Source of the DNA: Rhizobium sp.
GTDB taxonomy: Bacteria; Pseudomonadota; Alphaproteobacteria; Rhizobiales; Rhizobiaceae
Length of the DNA: 7,014 bases
Direction of reading: 5' to 3'
Assembly (NCBI GenBank): GCA_003501385.1
Contig: DNPN01000240.1
Location: 19,668-26,681 of the forward strand
The position numbers and the translations under genes are program-made. Each line of letters begins with the position of its first letter. Positions within the stretch are counted from its first letter, which is position 1. Below, piece by piece: positions 1 through 5,563 of the stretch. The notes beneath the pieces are model-generated. The model saw only the letters and a list, made by a program, of their open reading frames with translations. It did no database searches and had not been told where the DNA came from.

Positions 1-23
1 TCTACCAACTGAGCTAATCACCC
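1..23 (-). tRNA. 5' end of a tRNA gene, probably tRNA-Lys (partial)
   Basis: Read on the minus strand, this is the first 23 nt of a tRNA: a 7-nt acceptor 5' strand (GGGTGAT), then TA, the D-stem GCTC, and the D-loop AGTTGGTAGA. The anticodon lies outside the window. The GGGT acceptor start together with TTAGCTCAGTTGGTAGA resembles bacterial tRNA-Lys, so Lys is the best guess, but the identity cannot be proved from this piece. It is transcribed away from the window, downstream of the PhzF-like gene and from its own promoter. Confidence 0.85.
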
Positions 24-65
24 GTACGCCACCAGTTTGCTTGCTTCGCTGCTGGCGTGAGCGGG

Positions 66-94
66 GATATAAAGGGGTTCTCTCACCTTGTCCA
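66..94 (-). promoter_or_regulatory. Promoter of the tRNA gene
   Basis: On the minus strand a -35 element TGGACA (94 to 89) is followed by exactly 17 bp and a -10 element TATATC (71 to 66). This matches the housekeeping sigma pattern of Rhizobiales (CTTGAC, 17 bp, CTATAT). Transcription would start near position 59, about 35 nt before the mature tRNA 5' end, leaving a short GC-rich leader. Only the position and hexamers support it. Confidence 0.65.
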
Positions 95-159
95 GCGTCC
101 TTTTCAAAAAAACGCCAGAAAGTGTGGAAAAAATCAAAAGGCCAAAAAACCAAGCAATA

Positions 160-1074
160 TCAATAGTCGAGAATACCCGATGCAATCCGCACGGCCTTAC
201 CGCCAATCCGCGCCCGAAAAACCTTGTCTTCCTTGCAGTCGATATGCAGATGAATAAACGATGGCCTGCCCATCTCGATCCCCTGCTCGATCAGCATCGG
301 ATGATGCCCATCGGACAGCCCGTCAAAATACTGAATCGCCCCGGAAAGCGCCGCAACAGCGGAGCCCGTGGCGGGATCTTCAATGCCCATATCCGGGGAG
401 AACTTGCGTGTATGAAAATGCGAGGCGTGGTTCACTCCGCCACGGCAATAGACATAGGCAGAGGTCAGCGCCCCTTCGCAAAACGGAGCTGTGCGCTCCC
501 AGAGCTGCGGATCAAATTCTATGTTTTCCACCGCAGTCAGTGTATTCACCGGGATCAGCAGAAATGGTGATCCGGCACTCCAGATCGAAGGCACATGATT
601 GCCAAAGCTCAGGTCACTCACCGCCAAGCCAAGTGCTTCAGCAATGGCCTCCCGATCAACAGAAAAATGAAGCTGTGCGGATGTTCTAGGCAGATCGAAT
701 TCGGCAAAGCCCACCTCACCCTCGCGCAGGCTAACGGCACACCGCACCGGCCCGATCTTTTCATCCAATACCGACACAATATCCAGCGGACGCGCCCTGC
801 CCTCATGGGCGCGCTCCGCCAAAGCAATCGCCGTGCCCACCGTTGGATGGCCTGCAAATGGAAGCTCTCTTCTGGGTGTGAAAATACGAATTCGCGCCAA
901 ATGCGCCGGATTCACGGAAGGAAAAACAAACACGGTTTCGGCCAGATTAAACTCAGCCGCAATAGCCTGCATGGCCTCATCATCAAGGCCATCGGCATCA
1001 AACACGATTGCCAAAGGATTGCCGCAAAGTTTTTTGTCGGTGAAAACATCATAGATGCAATAGGGCCGAGCCAA
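160..1074 (-). CDS. PhzF-family epimerase/isomerase
   Basis: The product is 304 residues, the usual length for the PhzF/YddE family (diaminopimelate-epimerase fold). These are cytosolic enzymes that isomerise or epimerise small metabolites; PhzF itself acts in phenazine synthesis. Visible motifs are the N-terminal YDVFT..CGNPLAIV (8-23), the NLAETVF segment with Glu46 in the place of the PhzF catalytic glutamate, FAGHPTVG (73-80), and DPATGSA (233-239), which corresponds to the second half-site loop. The start is taken as TTG at 1074, giving MARPYCIYDV, because GGAGG lies 5 nt upstream. A second TTG at 1086 overlaps that site and is unlikely. No other phenazine genes are nearby, so phenazine synthesis is not implied and the substrate is unknown. 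The Nudix-like gene lies 76 bp upstream on the same strand and could be co-transcribed. Confidence 0.92.
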   Translation of the reverse strand: MARPYCIYDVFTDKKLCGNPLAIVFDADGLDDEAMQAIAAEFNLAETVFVFPSVNPAHLARIRIFTPRRELPFAGHPTVGTAIALAERAHEGRARPLDIVSVLDEKIGPVRCAVSLREGEVGFAEFDLPRTSAQLHFSVDREAIAEALGLAVSDLSFGNHVPSIWSAGSPFLLIPVNTLTAVENIEFDPQLWERTAPFCEGALTSAYVYCRGGVNHASHFHTRKFSPDMGIEDPATGSAVAALSGAIQYFDGLSDGHHPMLIEQGIEMGRPSFIHLHIDCKEDKVFRARIGGKAVRIASGILDY

Positions 1075-1079
1075 AAGCG

Positions 1080-1084
1080 CCTCC
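1080..1084 (-). promoter_or_regulatory. Ribosome binding site that fixes the TTG start of the PhzF-like gene
   Basis: GGAGG on the minus strand (1084 to 1080) is separated by five bases from TTG at 1074. The spacing is ideal, and the resulting N-terminus MARPYCIYDVF fits the family. The alternative TTG at 1086 overlaps this site by one base (G1084) and has no Shine-Dalgarno sequence of its own that I can see. Confidence 0.7.
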
Positions 1085-1110
1085 AAAACCGATGAAATGT
1101 GACGGCAGAC

Positions 1111-1134
1111 TGCACGACCTCAGCCGGTCGTGCA
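1111..1134. repeat. 9-bp perfect hairpin between the Nudix-like and PhzF-like genes
   Basis: TGCACGACC (1111-1119) and GGTCGTGCA (1126-1134) form a perfect 9-bp stem with a 6-nt loop. It lies 16 bp past the Nudix-like stop codon and 26 bp before the PhzF ribosome binding site. Neither strand has a T-run after the stem, so it is not a textbook intrinsic terminator. It could be an mRNA processing or stability hairpin, a weak terminator, or an operator. The structure is certain and its role is unknown. Confidence 0.6.
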
Positions 1135-1150
1135 AGGCGATTGGCGCAAT

Positions 1151-1906
1151 TTAACGGGGAAATACCCAATCGAGTAACTGCTGCATGGCGTCGCTAAATC
1201 GGTGAGTATCGCTGACACTGGAGCGCAAAGCGACAGGACGGGCAATTTCCTGTTCATGATCGACAACCATATGCGCTTCGATTTTCTCAAAAACCTCATC
1301 CGCCGTCATTGGCAGATAAAATCGGCGAAACAAGGTAACGATTCGGCCACGGCGAAAGCCGCGCAATTGCGGATCAACCGCGGCATCCTCCAGCGACAGG
1401 CCGGTTTCCTCTTTCACTTCGCGCCGCATATTGCCTTCGATATCCAGATAACCATCGACAATATCGGATTGATCGAGCGAACCAGCCGCGCAATAGACCA
1501 ACCCGGCATTGGCCGTCTGTGCGCCCATTTCAACGGCAATCAGCGCGCCATCGGATGAAAACAACACGGGAAAGCAAAACAGATGATAGCCAGATTCTGG
1601 ATCAGCCTGCTGCCGCCATAGCAGATAGGTGGAATAGGGAATCATATGGCAATCGCCAACCACCTGACCATCACTCAGCCCTAAGCGGTGAAACAGAGCC
1701 ATCTGGCCATCAAACAGCGCGGGCTTGGCCTCTTTCGCCAGGGTCCAATTGACTTTCGCGGCCTCCACATTGGCGAGATGGAACGGGTGGTCGCCATCAC
1801 GAACCGCCAGTTCCACGTGATTGACCTCAAAAACTTGCCCTTCGGATGGCCAATGCCTGTGATCGTCAATAGAATGGCTTGTCATGGCATTGGCAGACAG
1901 TGGCAT
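1151..1906 (-). CDS. Nudix-like hydrolase with an atypical Nudix box
   Basis: This is a 251-residue cytosolic protein with no membrane segment. Residues 162-170 read REVKEETGL, the catalytic half of the Nudix box (REUxEExGU) that binds the metal and cleaves nucleoside diphosphate-linked substrates. The preceding half is not canonical: the expected glutamate eight residues before Arg162 is Leu154, and the segment reads GSLDQSDIVDGYLDIE (142-157). About 110 residues lie N-terminal to the Nudix fold, more than in a minimal Nudix enzyme, and may form a substrate-recognition domain. The ATG at 1906 has AAGGG seven bases upstream. A second ATG (Met8) is possible but has no clear site. The aminotransferase gene lies 95 bp upstream on the same strand. 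The substrate cannot be read from the sequence. Confidence 0.8.
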   Translation of the reverse strand: MPLSANAMTSHSIDDHRHWPSEGQVFEVNHVELAVRDGDHPFHLANVEAAKVNWTLAKEAKPALFDGQMALFHRLGLSDGQVVGDCHMIPYSTYLLWRQQADPESGYHLFCFPVLFSSDGALIAVEMGAQTANAGLVYCAAGSLDQSDIVDGYLDIEGNMRREVKEETGLSLEDAAVDPQLRGFRRGRIVTLFRRFYLPMTADEVFEKIEAHMVVDHEQEIARPVALRSSVSDTHRFSDAMQQLLDWVFPR

Positions 1907-1950
1907 GGATGATCCCTTTGCAGGCTTTCAAAATCGCAACACAATGATTC

Positions 1951-1977
1951 TTTATACACACAGTTGTATGACACAAC
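1951..1977 (-). promoter_or_regulatory. Possible promoter/operator for the Nudix-like gene
   Basis: The 94-bp gap between the aminotransferase and Nudix-like genes contains a minus-strand TATAAA (1956 to 1951) that could be a -10 element. Just upstream is a 15-bp inverted repeat, GTTGT-ATGAC-ACAAC (1963-1977), of a size suited to a dimeric regulator such as a GntR-type protein. No convincing -35 hexamer is seen at 16-18 bp. The gap shows no terminator hairpin for the aminotransferase gene. This is a weak call. Confidence 0.3.
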
Positions 1978-2001
1978 ATGACAAAGCCATTGTGCAAGAT
2001 G

Positions 2002-3234
2002 TCAGACAGAACCTGCCTCTGCCAACACACTGGTGATCAACCGGCCCAGCCGTTTGATGCCCTCATCAATCATCAGCTCATTGGCGCAAGAGAAAGATAG
2101 CCGCAGCGTATTGGCACCGGAGCGATCTGCAAAAAACGCCTGCCCCGGCACAAAGGCTACTTTCTCGGTCTCGATAGAGCGCTTCAGCAGCTCGGCACCA
2201 TCCATTCCATCTGGCAATGTCACCCAGATAAACATTCCGCCCTCGGGCTTGGTCCACACCGTGCCGGCAGGCATGTATTGGTCCAATGCAGCCAAAATTG
2301 CGAGACGGCGGGCGTTATAGACCTGCTTGATCTTGACCACCTGCGCATCAAAATGCCGCTCGGCCACATGGGCAATCGCAATCTGGTTGATGGAGGACGA
2401 ATGCAGATCCGCAGCCTGCTTCATCAAAACCAGTTTGCGAATAACCGTGGTGTTGGCAACCACAAACCCAACCCGCAGACCCGGTGCCAGGGTTTTGGAA
2501 AACGAGCCGCAATAGATGGTGCGGGTGTTCTCAATTGAGCCTTTGCGCGCAATCTCCAGCGCCAGAACAGGCGGTACAGCCGTGCCCTCATAGCGCAAAG
2601 ATTGATAGGCACCATCTTCAACAATGGCGATGTCCATCTCATCGGCCACATCAATCAAATGTTCGCGCGCGGCCAGATCAACGGTCTCTCCGGTCGGATT
2701 GGAGAAATCCGTAGACAGATAGGCAAATTTAACCTCGCCACCCAGATTGGCAGCCGTGGCTTGATAACTCTCTGGTGTGCGATTGCCCGTGACCGAAAGC
2801 TGGTCGTAGTTTGGCTCATAGGCATTGAAAGCCTGAAGCGCACCCAGATAGGTCGGCCATGTCACCAGCGCTGTGTCCTTGGGCGATAAAAACAGCTTGC
2901 CCAGATAATCCAACGCCTGCTGCGAACCGGAGGTGATGAAAATGTTATCCACCGTGCAATCAATGCCGATCTTCTGCATCTCGCCCTTCAGCCATTCACG
3001 CAACGGCTTGTAGCCCTCTGATACGGAATATTGAAGTGCGGCATTCACCTGATCGCTTGCAAAAATATCGGCATAGGCCGTCTGAAAAGCTTCTGTTGGA
3101 AACAGCTTGGGATCAGGGATACCGCCAGCAAAGGAAATAATATCGGGTTGATCCAGCAGTTTCAGCAATTCGCGAATTTCAGAAGCGCGCATCCGTGACG
3201 CGCGTGTGGCAAAGATATGATCCCAATTCAGCAC
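2002..3234 (-). CDS. PLP-dependent class I/II aminotransferase, 2-aminoadipate/LysN-like
   Basis: This is a 410-residue cytosolic aminotransferase of fold type I. The Schiff-base lysine is Lys247 in SFSKTLAPGLR. Asn179 in SNPTG, Asp207 and Tyr210 in EDGAY bind the cofactor, and Arg378 in LRLSFS should bind the substrate carboxylate. The early FAGGIPDPKLFP segment (35-46) and the PGLRVGF stretch are typical of the group with 2-aminoadipate aminotransferase (LysN), kynurenine aminotransferase II and the catalytic domain of MocR regulators. There is no N-terminal helix-turn-helix, so it is an enzyme and not a MocR regulator. The start is GTG at 3234, with GAGGA ending 6 bases upstream and a run of six C between them. 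The amino acid substrate (aromatic, branched-chain or aminoadipate) cannot be assigned from sequence alone. Confidence 0.93.
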   Translation of the reverse strand: MLNWDHIFATRASRMRASEIRELLKLLDQPDIISFAGGIPDPKLFPTEAFQTAYADIFASDQVNAALQYSVSEGYKPLREWLKGEMQKIGIDCTVDNIFITSGSQQALDYLGKLFLSPKDTALVTWPTYLGALQAFNAYEPNYDQLSVTGNRTPESYQATAANLGGEVKFAYLSTDFSNPTGETVDLAAREHLIDVADEMDIAIVEDGAYQSLRYEGTAVPPVLALEIARKGSIENTRTIYCGSFSKTLAPGLRVGFVVANTTVIRKLVLMKQAADLHSSSINQIAIAHVAERHFDAQVVKIKQVYNARRLAILAALDQYMPAGTVWTKPEGGMFIWVTLPDGMDGAELLKRSIETEKVAFVPGQAFFADRSGANTLRLSFSCANELMIDEGIKRLGRLITSVLAEAGSV

Positions 3235-3276
3235 GGGGGGTCCTCAAACGTCTTTTGATGCTTGAAGGGAACACGA

Positions 3277-3315
3277 AAGGGTCGATATGTCAACAATATT
3301 GACCTATCGACCCTT
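3277..3315. promoter_or_regulatory. 39-bp inverted repeat upstream of the aminotransferase gene
   Basis: Two 17-nt arms (3277-3293 and 3299-3315) match at 16 of 17 positions around the 5-nt centre CAATA; the single mismatch is 3288/3304. The outer part is AAGGGTCGATA/TATCGACCCTT and the inner part GTCAA/TTGAC. It lies 42 bp before the GTG start of the aminotransferase and 36 bp after the stop of the chemoreceptor gene. There is no T-run on either side, so I favour an operator over an intrinsic terminator, although read-out as an mRNA hairpin ending the chemoreceptor transcript is possible. A TTGACA lies inside it on the minus strand, but no good -10 follows. Confidence 0.55.
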
Positions 3316-3351
3316 CCTCGAACGTATCGTGTTATGCTTCTTGATACACTC

Positions 3352-5028
3352 TCAGGCCACCATTTTCATTCTGGTTTCCCTGCCGTCTTCTTGGGTTTTG
3401 AACCGGCTCAGGATCTGAAACAAGCTATCCACTTCATGGGCGAGAGAGAATGTTGCGGCCGTTGTTTCCTCAACCATCGCAGCATTTTTCTGGGTTGATT
3501 GATCAATGACATTCACCGAAGCGCTGATCTCCTTCAGCGCGCCAGACTGTTCTCCGGTGCTATGCACAATCGCATCAATATTATTATTCACCTCAGCCAC
3601 TTGCTGCACAATCTGCTCAAGCGCGGTGCCCGTATTGGCAACCAGAGACACACCTCTTTCCACCTGAGCTGCGGATGTGCTGATCAACTGGCGGATTTCC
3701 TTGGCCGCACTGGCCGAACGCTGTGCCAGCTCACGCACTTCCTGTGCCACAACGGCAAAGCCCTTGCCAGCCTCACCGGCGCGGGCCGCTTCCACACCTG
3801 CATTCAATGCAAGCAGATTGGTCTGGAAAGCAATTTCATCAATCACACCAAGAATGCGGGAGATCTGCTTGGATGATGCCTCGATTTCGCTCATCGCACC
3901 CACTGCATCACGCACCACCACGCCCGATTTCTCCGCATTGATCCGGGTTTGGACCACCAATTCGCCAACATCCTTTGCACGCCGAGCCGAATCCCGCACT
4001 GTTGTGGTAATCTCTTCAACCGCCGAAGCCGTTTCTTCTGCAGACGCCGCCTGCATTTCTGTGCGACGGGCCAGATCGCTGGCGGCCTCCTTGATTTCAT
4101 TGGTGCTGTTGGAAATCGTTCTCGCGCTAGTAGCAACACCATCCAACGTTTCACACAGGTGGCCTACGGCCTCGTTGAAGTCAGCACGCAACTTCTCCAT
4201 GGTTGGCACAAAAGCATTGCGCAACCTAGGGGTCATATCGCCCTGTGCAAGGGACTTGAGTGCCGCGGCAACATCGGAGATGGCATTCATACGGGCTGAA
4301 ACGTCGGTGGCAAATTTCACGACTTTATAAACTTTGCCATGGCTATCGAGCACTGGGTTATAGGTTGCCTGAATCCAGACATCATTGCCACGCTTGCCAA
4401 TGCGACGGAATTCATTGGCCAACATGCGCCCAGCGGCCAGTTCTTTCCAGAACGTGGCATAGTCCGCAGACTGAACATAAGCTTTGTCGCAAAACATGCT
4501 GTGATGCCGACCAACGATTTCTGACAAGCTATAGCCCAGACCATTACAGAAATTTTCGTTTGCGCTGAGGATAGTGCCATCGGGCGTGAACTCAATGACT
4601 GCCTGAGATACGGAAATTGCCTTGAGCTTGGCATCATCCTCAAGCGCTTGGATCTTTGTTGCGGTAATATCCGTTGCATATTTGACGACTTTCACCGGCT
4701 TATCACCTTTGAGAACCGGATTGTAAGAGGCCTCAATCCAGACCTCGCGCCCACCCTTGCCAATGCGCAGATATTGTCTGCGGTCAAACTTGCCTGCGCG
4801 CAAATTATCCCAAAATGTCTTGTACTCTGGCTTCGCTGCCTCAACCGGATCCACAAACATACGGTGATGTTTGCCCTTGATCTCCGAGAGGCTGTAACCC
4901 ATGGCGTGACAAAAATTGTCATTGGCATCAAGAATGTTACCATCAAGATCAAACTCGATGACAGCTTGAGATTTTCTGAGTGCTGCGACCTCAGCTTTTG
5001 CTAATCCTGCGATTCCAAATAGACCCAT
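3352..5028 (-). CDS. Cytosolic methyl-accepting chemotaxis protein with two PAS domains
   Basis: This is a 558-residue receptor with no membrane segment, so it should act in the cytoplasm. PAS1 (about 20-125) and PAS2 (about 141-247) are close duplicates, sharing SQAVIEF, GYSLSEI, HH.MF and YNPVL at an offset of 121-122 residues. A short HAMP-like linker follows (SLAQGDMTPRL, 259-269), then the MCP signalling domain (about 300-545). Its hairpin tip (EIAFQTNLLALNAGVEAARAGEAG, 398-421) binds CheA/CheW. Probable methylation sites are the Glu pairs at 331-332 and 520-521. No C-terminal CheR-tethering pentapeptide is present. The architecture resembles BdlA-type PAS-PAS-MCP proteins, which respond to redox or internal energy state; the cofactor is unknown. 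The ATG at 5028 has GGGAG seven bases upstream; a longer frame from TTG at 5082 has no ribosome binding site. The gene is divergent from the B12-binding regulator gene. Confidence 0.93.
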   Translation of the reverse strand: MGLFGIAGLAKAEVAALRKSQAVIEFDLDGNILDANDNFCHAMGYSLSEIKGKHHRMFVDPVEAAKPEYKTFWDNLRAGKFDRRQYLRIGKGGREVWIEASYNPVLKGDKPVKVVKYATDITATKIQALEDDAKLKAISVSQAVIEFTPDGTILSANENFCNGLGYSLSEIVGRHHSMFCDKAYVQSADYATFWKELAAGRMLANEFRRIGKRGNDVWIQATYNPVLDSHGKVYKVVKFATDVSARMNAISDVAAALKSLAQGDMTPRLRNAFVPTMEKLRADFNEAVGHLCETLDGVATSARTISNSTNEIKEAASDLARRTEMQAASAEETASAVEEITTTVRDSARRAKDVGELVVQTRINAEKSGVVVRDAVGAMSEIEASSKQISRILGVIDEIAFQTNLLALNAGVEAARAGEAGKGFAVVAQEVRELAQRSASAAKEIRQLISTSAAQVERGVSLVANTGTALEQIVQQVAEVNNNIDAIVHSTGEQSGALKEISASVNVIDQSTQKNAAMVEETTAATFSLAHEVDSLFQILSRFKTQEDGRETRMKMVA

Positions 5029-5207
5029 GGCCCGTCTCCCAAAAAGCTGATCCGCTGGCGAATAGTTATCTTGAAAAAACAAAATCGTTATTCGCTATAC
5101 TTCCACATATAGATATACAACTCGTTACGAATAAATCGTACAAGCAGGTTATTGTACATTTTTTGATATATGAAAATTCATCGATAAATGAAACCTATGG
5201 AAAGCCC

Positions 5208-5250
5208 TAAAGCCTGTCGCAGTGAATAGGATTCACTGCGACAGGCTTTA
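5208..5250. repeat. 20-bp perfect inverted repeat with 3-nt loop (terminator-like)
   Basis: Arms 5208-5227 and 5231-5250 (TAAAGCCTGTCGCAGTGAAT and its exact complement) enclose the loop AGG. On the plus strand the stem is followed by a moderately T-rich tail (TCTCTTATTT), which suits an intrinsic terminator. On the minus strand it is followed by GGGCTTTCC, which does not. It lies upstream of both flanking genes, so it ends neither of their transcripts. Candidate roles are the end of a plus-strand small RNA, the end of the small minus-strand ORF at 5282-5539, or a palindromic intergenic repeat of the REP/MITE kind. Confidence 0.75.
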
Positions 5251-5264
5251 TCTCTTATTTAGCC

Positions 5265-5309
5265 GCATGTACGTTATCGTTTTATTGAGGACAATAAAAC
5301 GCGACATGC
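5265..5309. repeat. Second, bulged hairpin in the divergent region
   Basis: A perfect 10-bp inner stem, CGTTTTATTG (5278-5287) and CAATAAAACG (5292-5301), closes a 4-nt loop. An outer stem pairs GCATGT (5265-5270) with ACATGC (5304-5309). A CG/CG pair between them fits if the left arm bulges out A5271 and TTAT (5274-5277). It starts 15 bp after the first hairpin and contains the stop codon of the doubtful ORF at 5282. Its role is unknown. Confidence 0.55.
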
Positions 5310-5539
5310 TTTAATGTTTTATGGATTTTGAAGCCGACACCAGATCGACACCCAAAAAGAGAATGAAAAAATAAAGAAAAAACAATGTATATCTCCCACA
5401 TGAAATATGAGAGGCTCCAAGAGAAAATATAGAATTGCTGTTTGTATTCACGCCAAAGATTTGCGTCAAAAACGTAAAATCCATCATTTATTAAGAAAAT
5501 AAAAATATACAAAAATGCAATCTTCTCTCCAAATCTCAT
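5282..5539 (-). CDS. Doubtful small hydrophobic protein
   Basis: An 85-codon frame starts at ATG 5539 in the AT-rich intergenic region. The product has two hydrophobic stretches (about residues 8-24 and 38-62) rich in Phe, Tyr and Ile, and a short polar C-terminus, like a two-span membrane protein. A frame this long without a stop in such AT-rich DNA is somewhat unexpected by chance. Against it, no Shine-Dalgarno sequence precedes the ATG (an internal GGAGAG could serve a TTG at codon 10), the amino acid bias is what AT-rich DNA gives anyway, and I recognise no family. If real, it is expressed toward the chemoreceptor gene and ends inside a hairpin. Confidence 0.2.
   Translation of the reverse strand: MRFGEKIAFLYIFIFLINDGFYVFDANLWREYKQQFYIFSWSLSYFMWEIYIVFSLFFHSLFGCRSGVGFKIHKTLKHVAFYCPQ
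5451..5481. promoter_or_regulatory. Overlapping imperfect palindromes upstream of the B12-binding regulator gene
   Basis: CGCCAAAGATTTGCG (5451-5465) is a near-palindrome with one unpaired C. It overlaps a second imperfect one, GATTTGCG ... CGTAAAATC (5458-5481). They lie about 85-110 bp before the regulator start, in the place where an autoregulatory MerR/CarH-type operator could be. Imperfect symmetry in AT-rich DNA is common, so this is a weak call. Confidence 0.2.
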
Positions 5540-5563
5540 CAGACTGTCTATGGATGGGCCAAA

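Larger units (their letters stand above)
5041..5563. other. AT-rich divergent intergenic region
   Basis: This stretch between the chemoreceptor and regulator genes is about one third G+C, clearly lower than the flanking genes. It should hold the promoters of both. It contains two strong hairpins (5208-5250, 5265-5309), smaller inverted repeats such as GTACAA/TTGTAC (5138-5143, 5152-5157, followed by a T-rich tract), and a questionable 85-codon minus-strand frame. A plus-strand promoter-like pair, TTGAAA (5071-5076) and CTATAC (5095-5100) with an 18-bp spacer, is visible. I could not fix the chemoreceptor promoter with confidence. Confidence 0.6.

Noticed and set aside
1..159. Possible integration site for a mobile element at the tRNA gene
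   Set aside because: Only the 5' end of the tRNA is present, and no integrase gene or repeated tRNA 3' segment is visible in the window.
88..570. Plus-strand frame of 160 codons opposite the PhzF-like gene
   Set aside because: It shadows the conserved PhzF frame and has no ribosome binding site or family features.
160..1074. Phenazine biosynthesis cluster
   Set aside because: PhzF-family proteins are widespread outside phenazine producers, and none of the other phz genes is present.
3677..4330. Plus-strand frame of 217 codons opposite the chemoreceptor gene
   Set aside because: It lies fully antisense to a clear MCP signalling domain, matches no family I know, and is explained by the codon bias of the real gene.
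5029..5082. Extension of the chemoreceptor to a TTG at 5082 (18 extra residues)
   Set aside because: No Shine-Dalgarno sequence precedes this TTG, while ATG 5028 has GGGAG at the right distance and gives the MGLFG start common in related receptors.
5138..5166. Weak hairpin GTACAA/TTGTAC followed by a T-rich tract
   Set aside because: It resembles a small terminator, but the 6-bp AU-rich stem with an 8-nt loop is too weak to call in AT-rich DNA.
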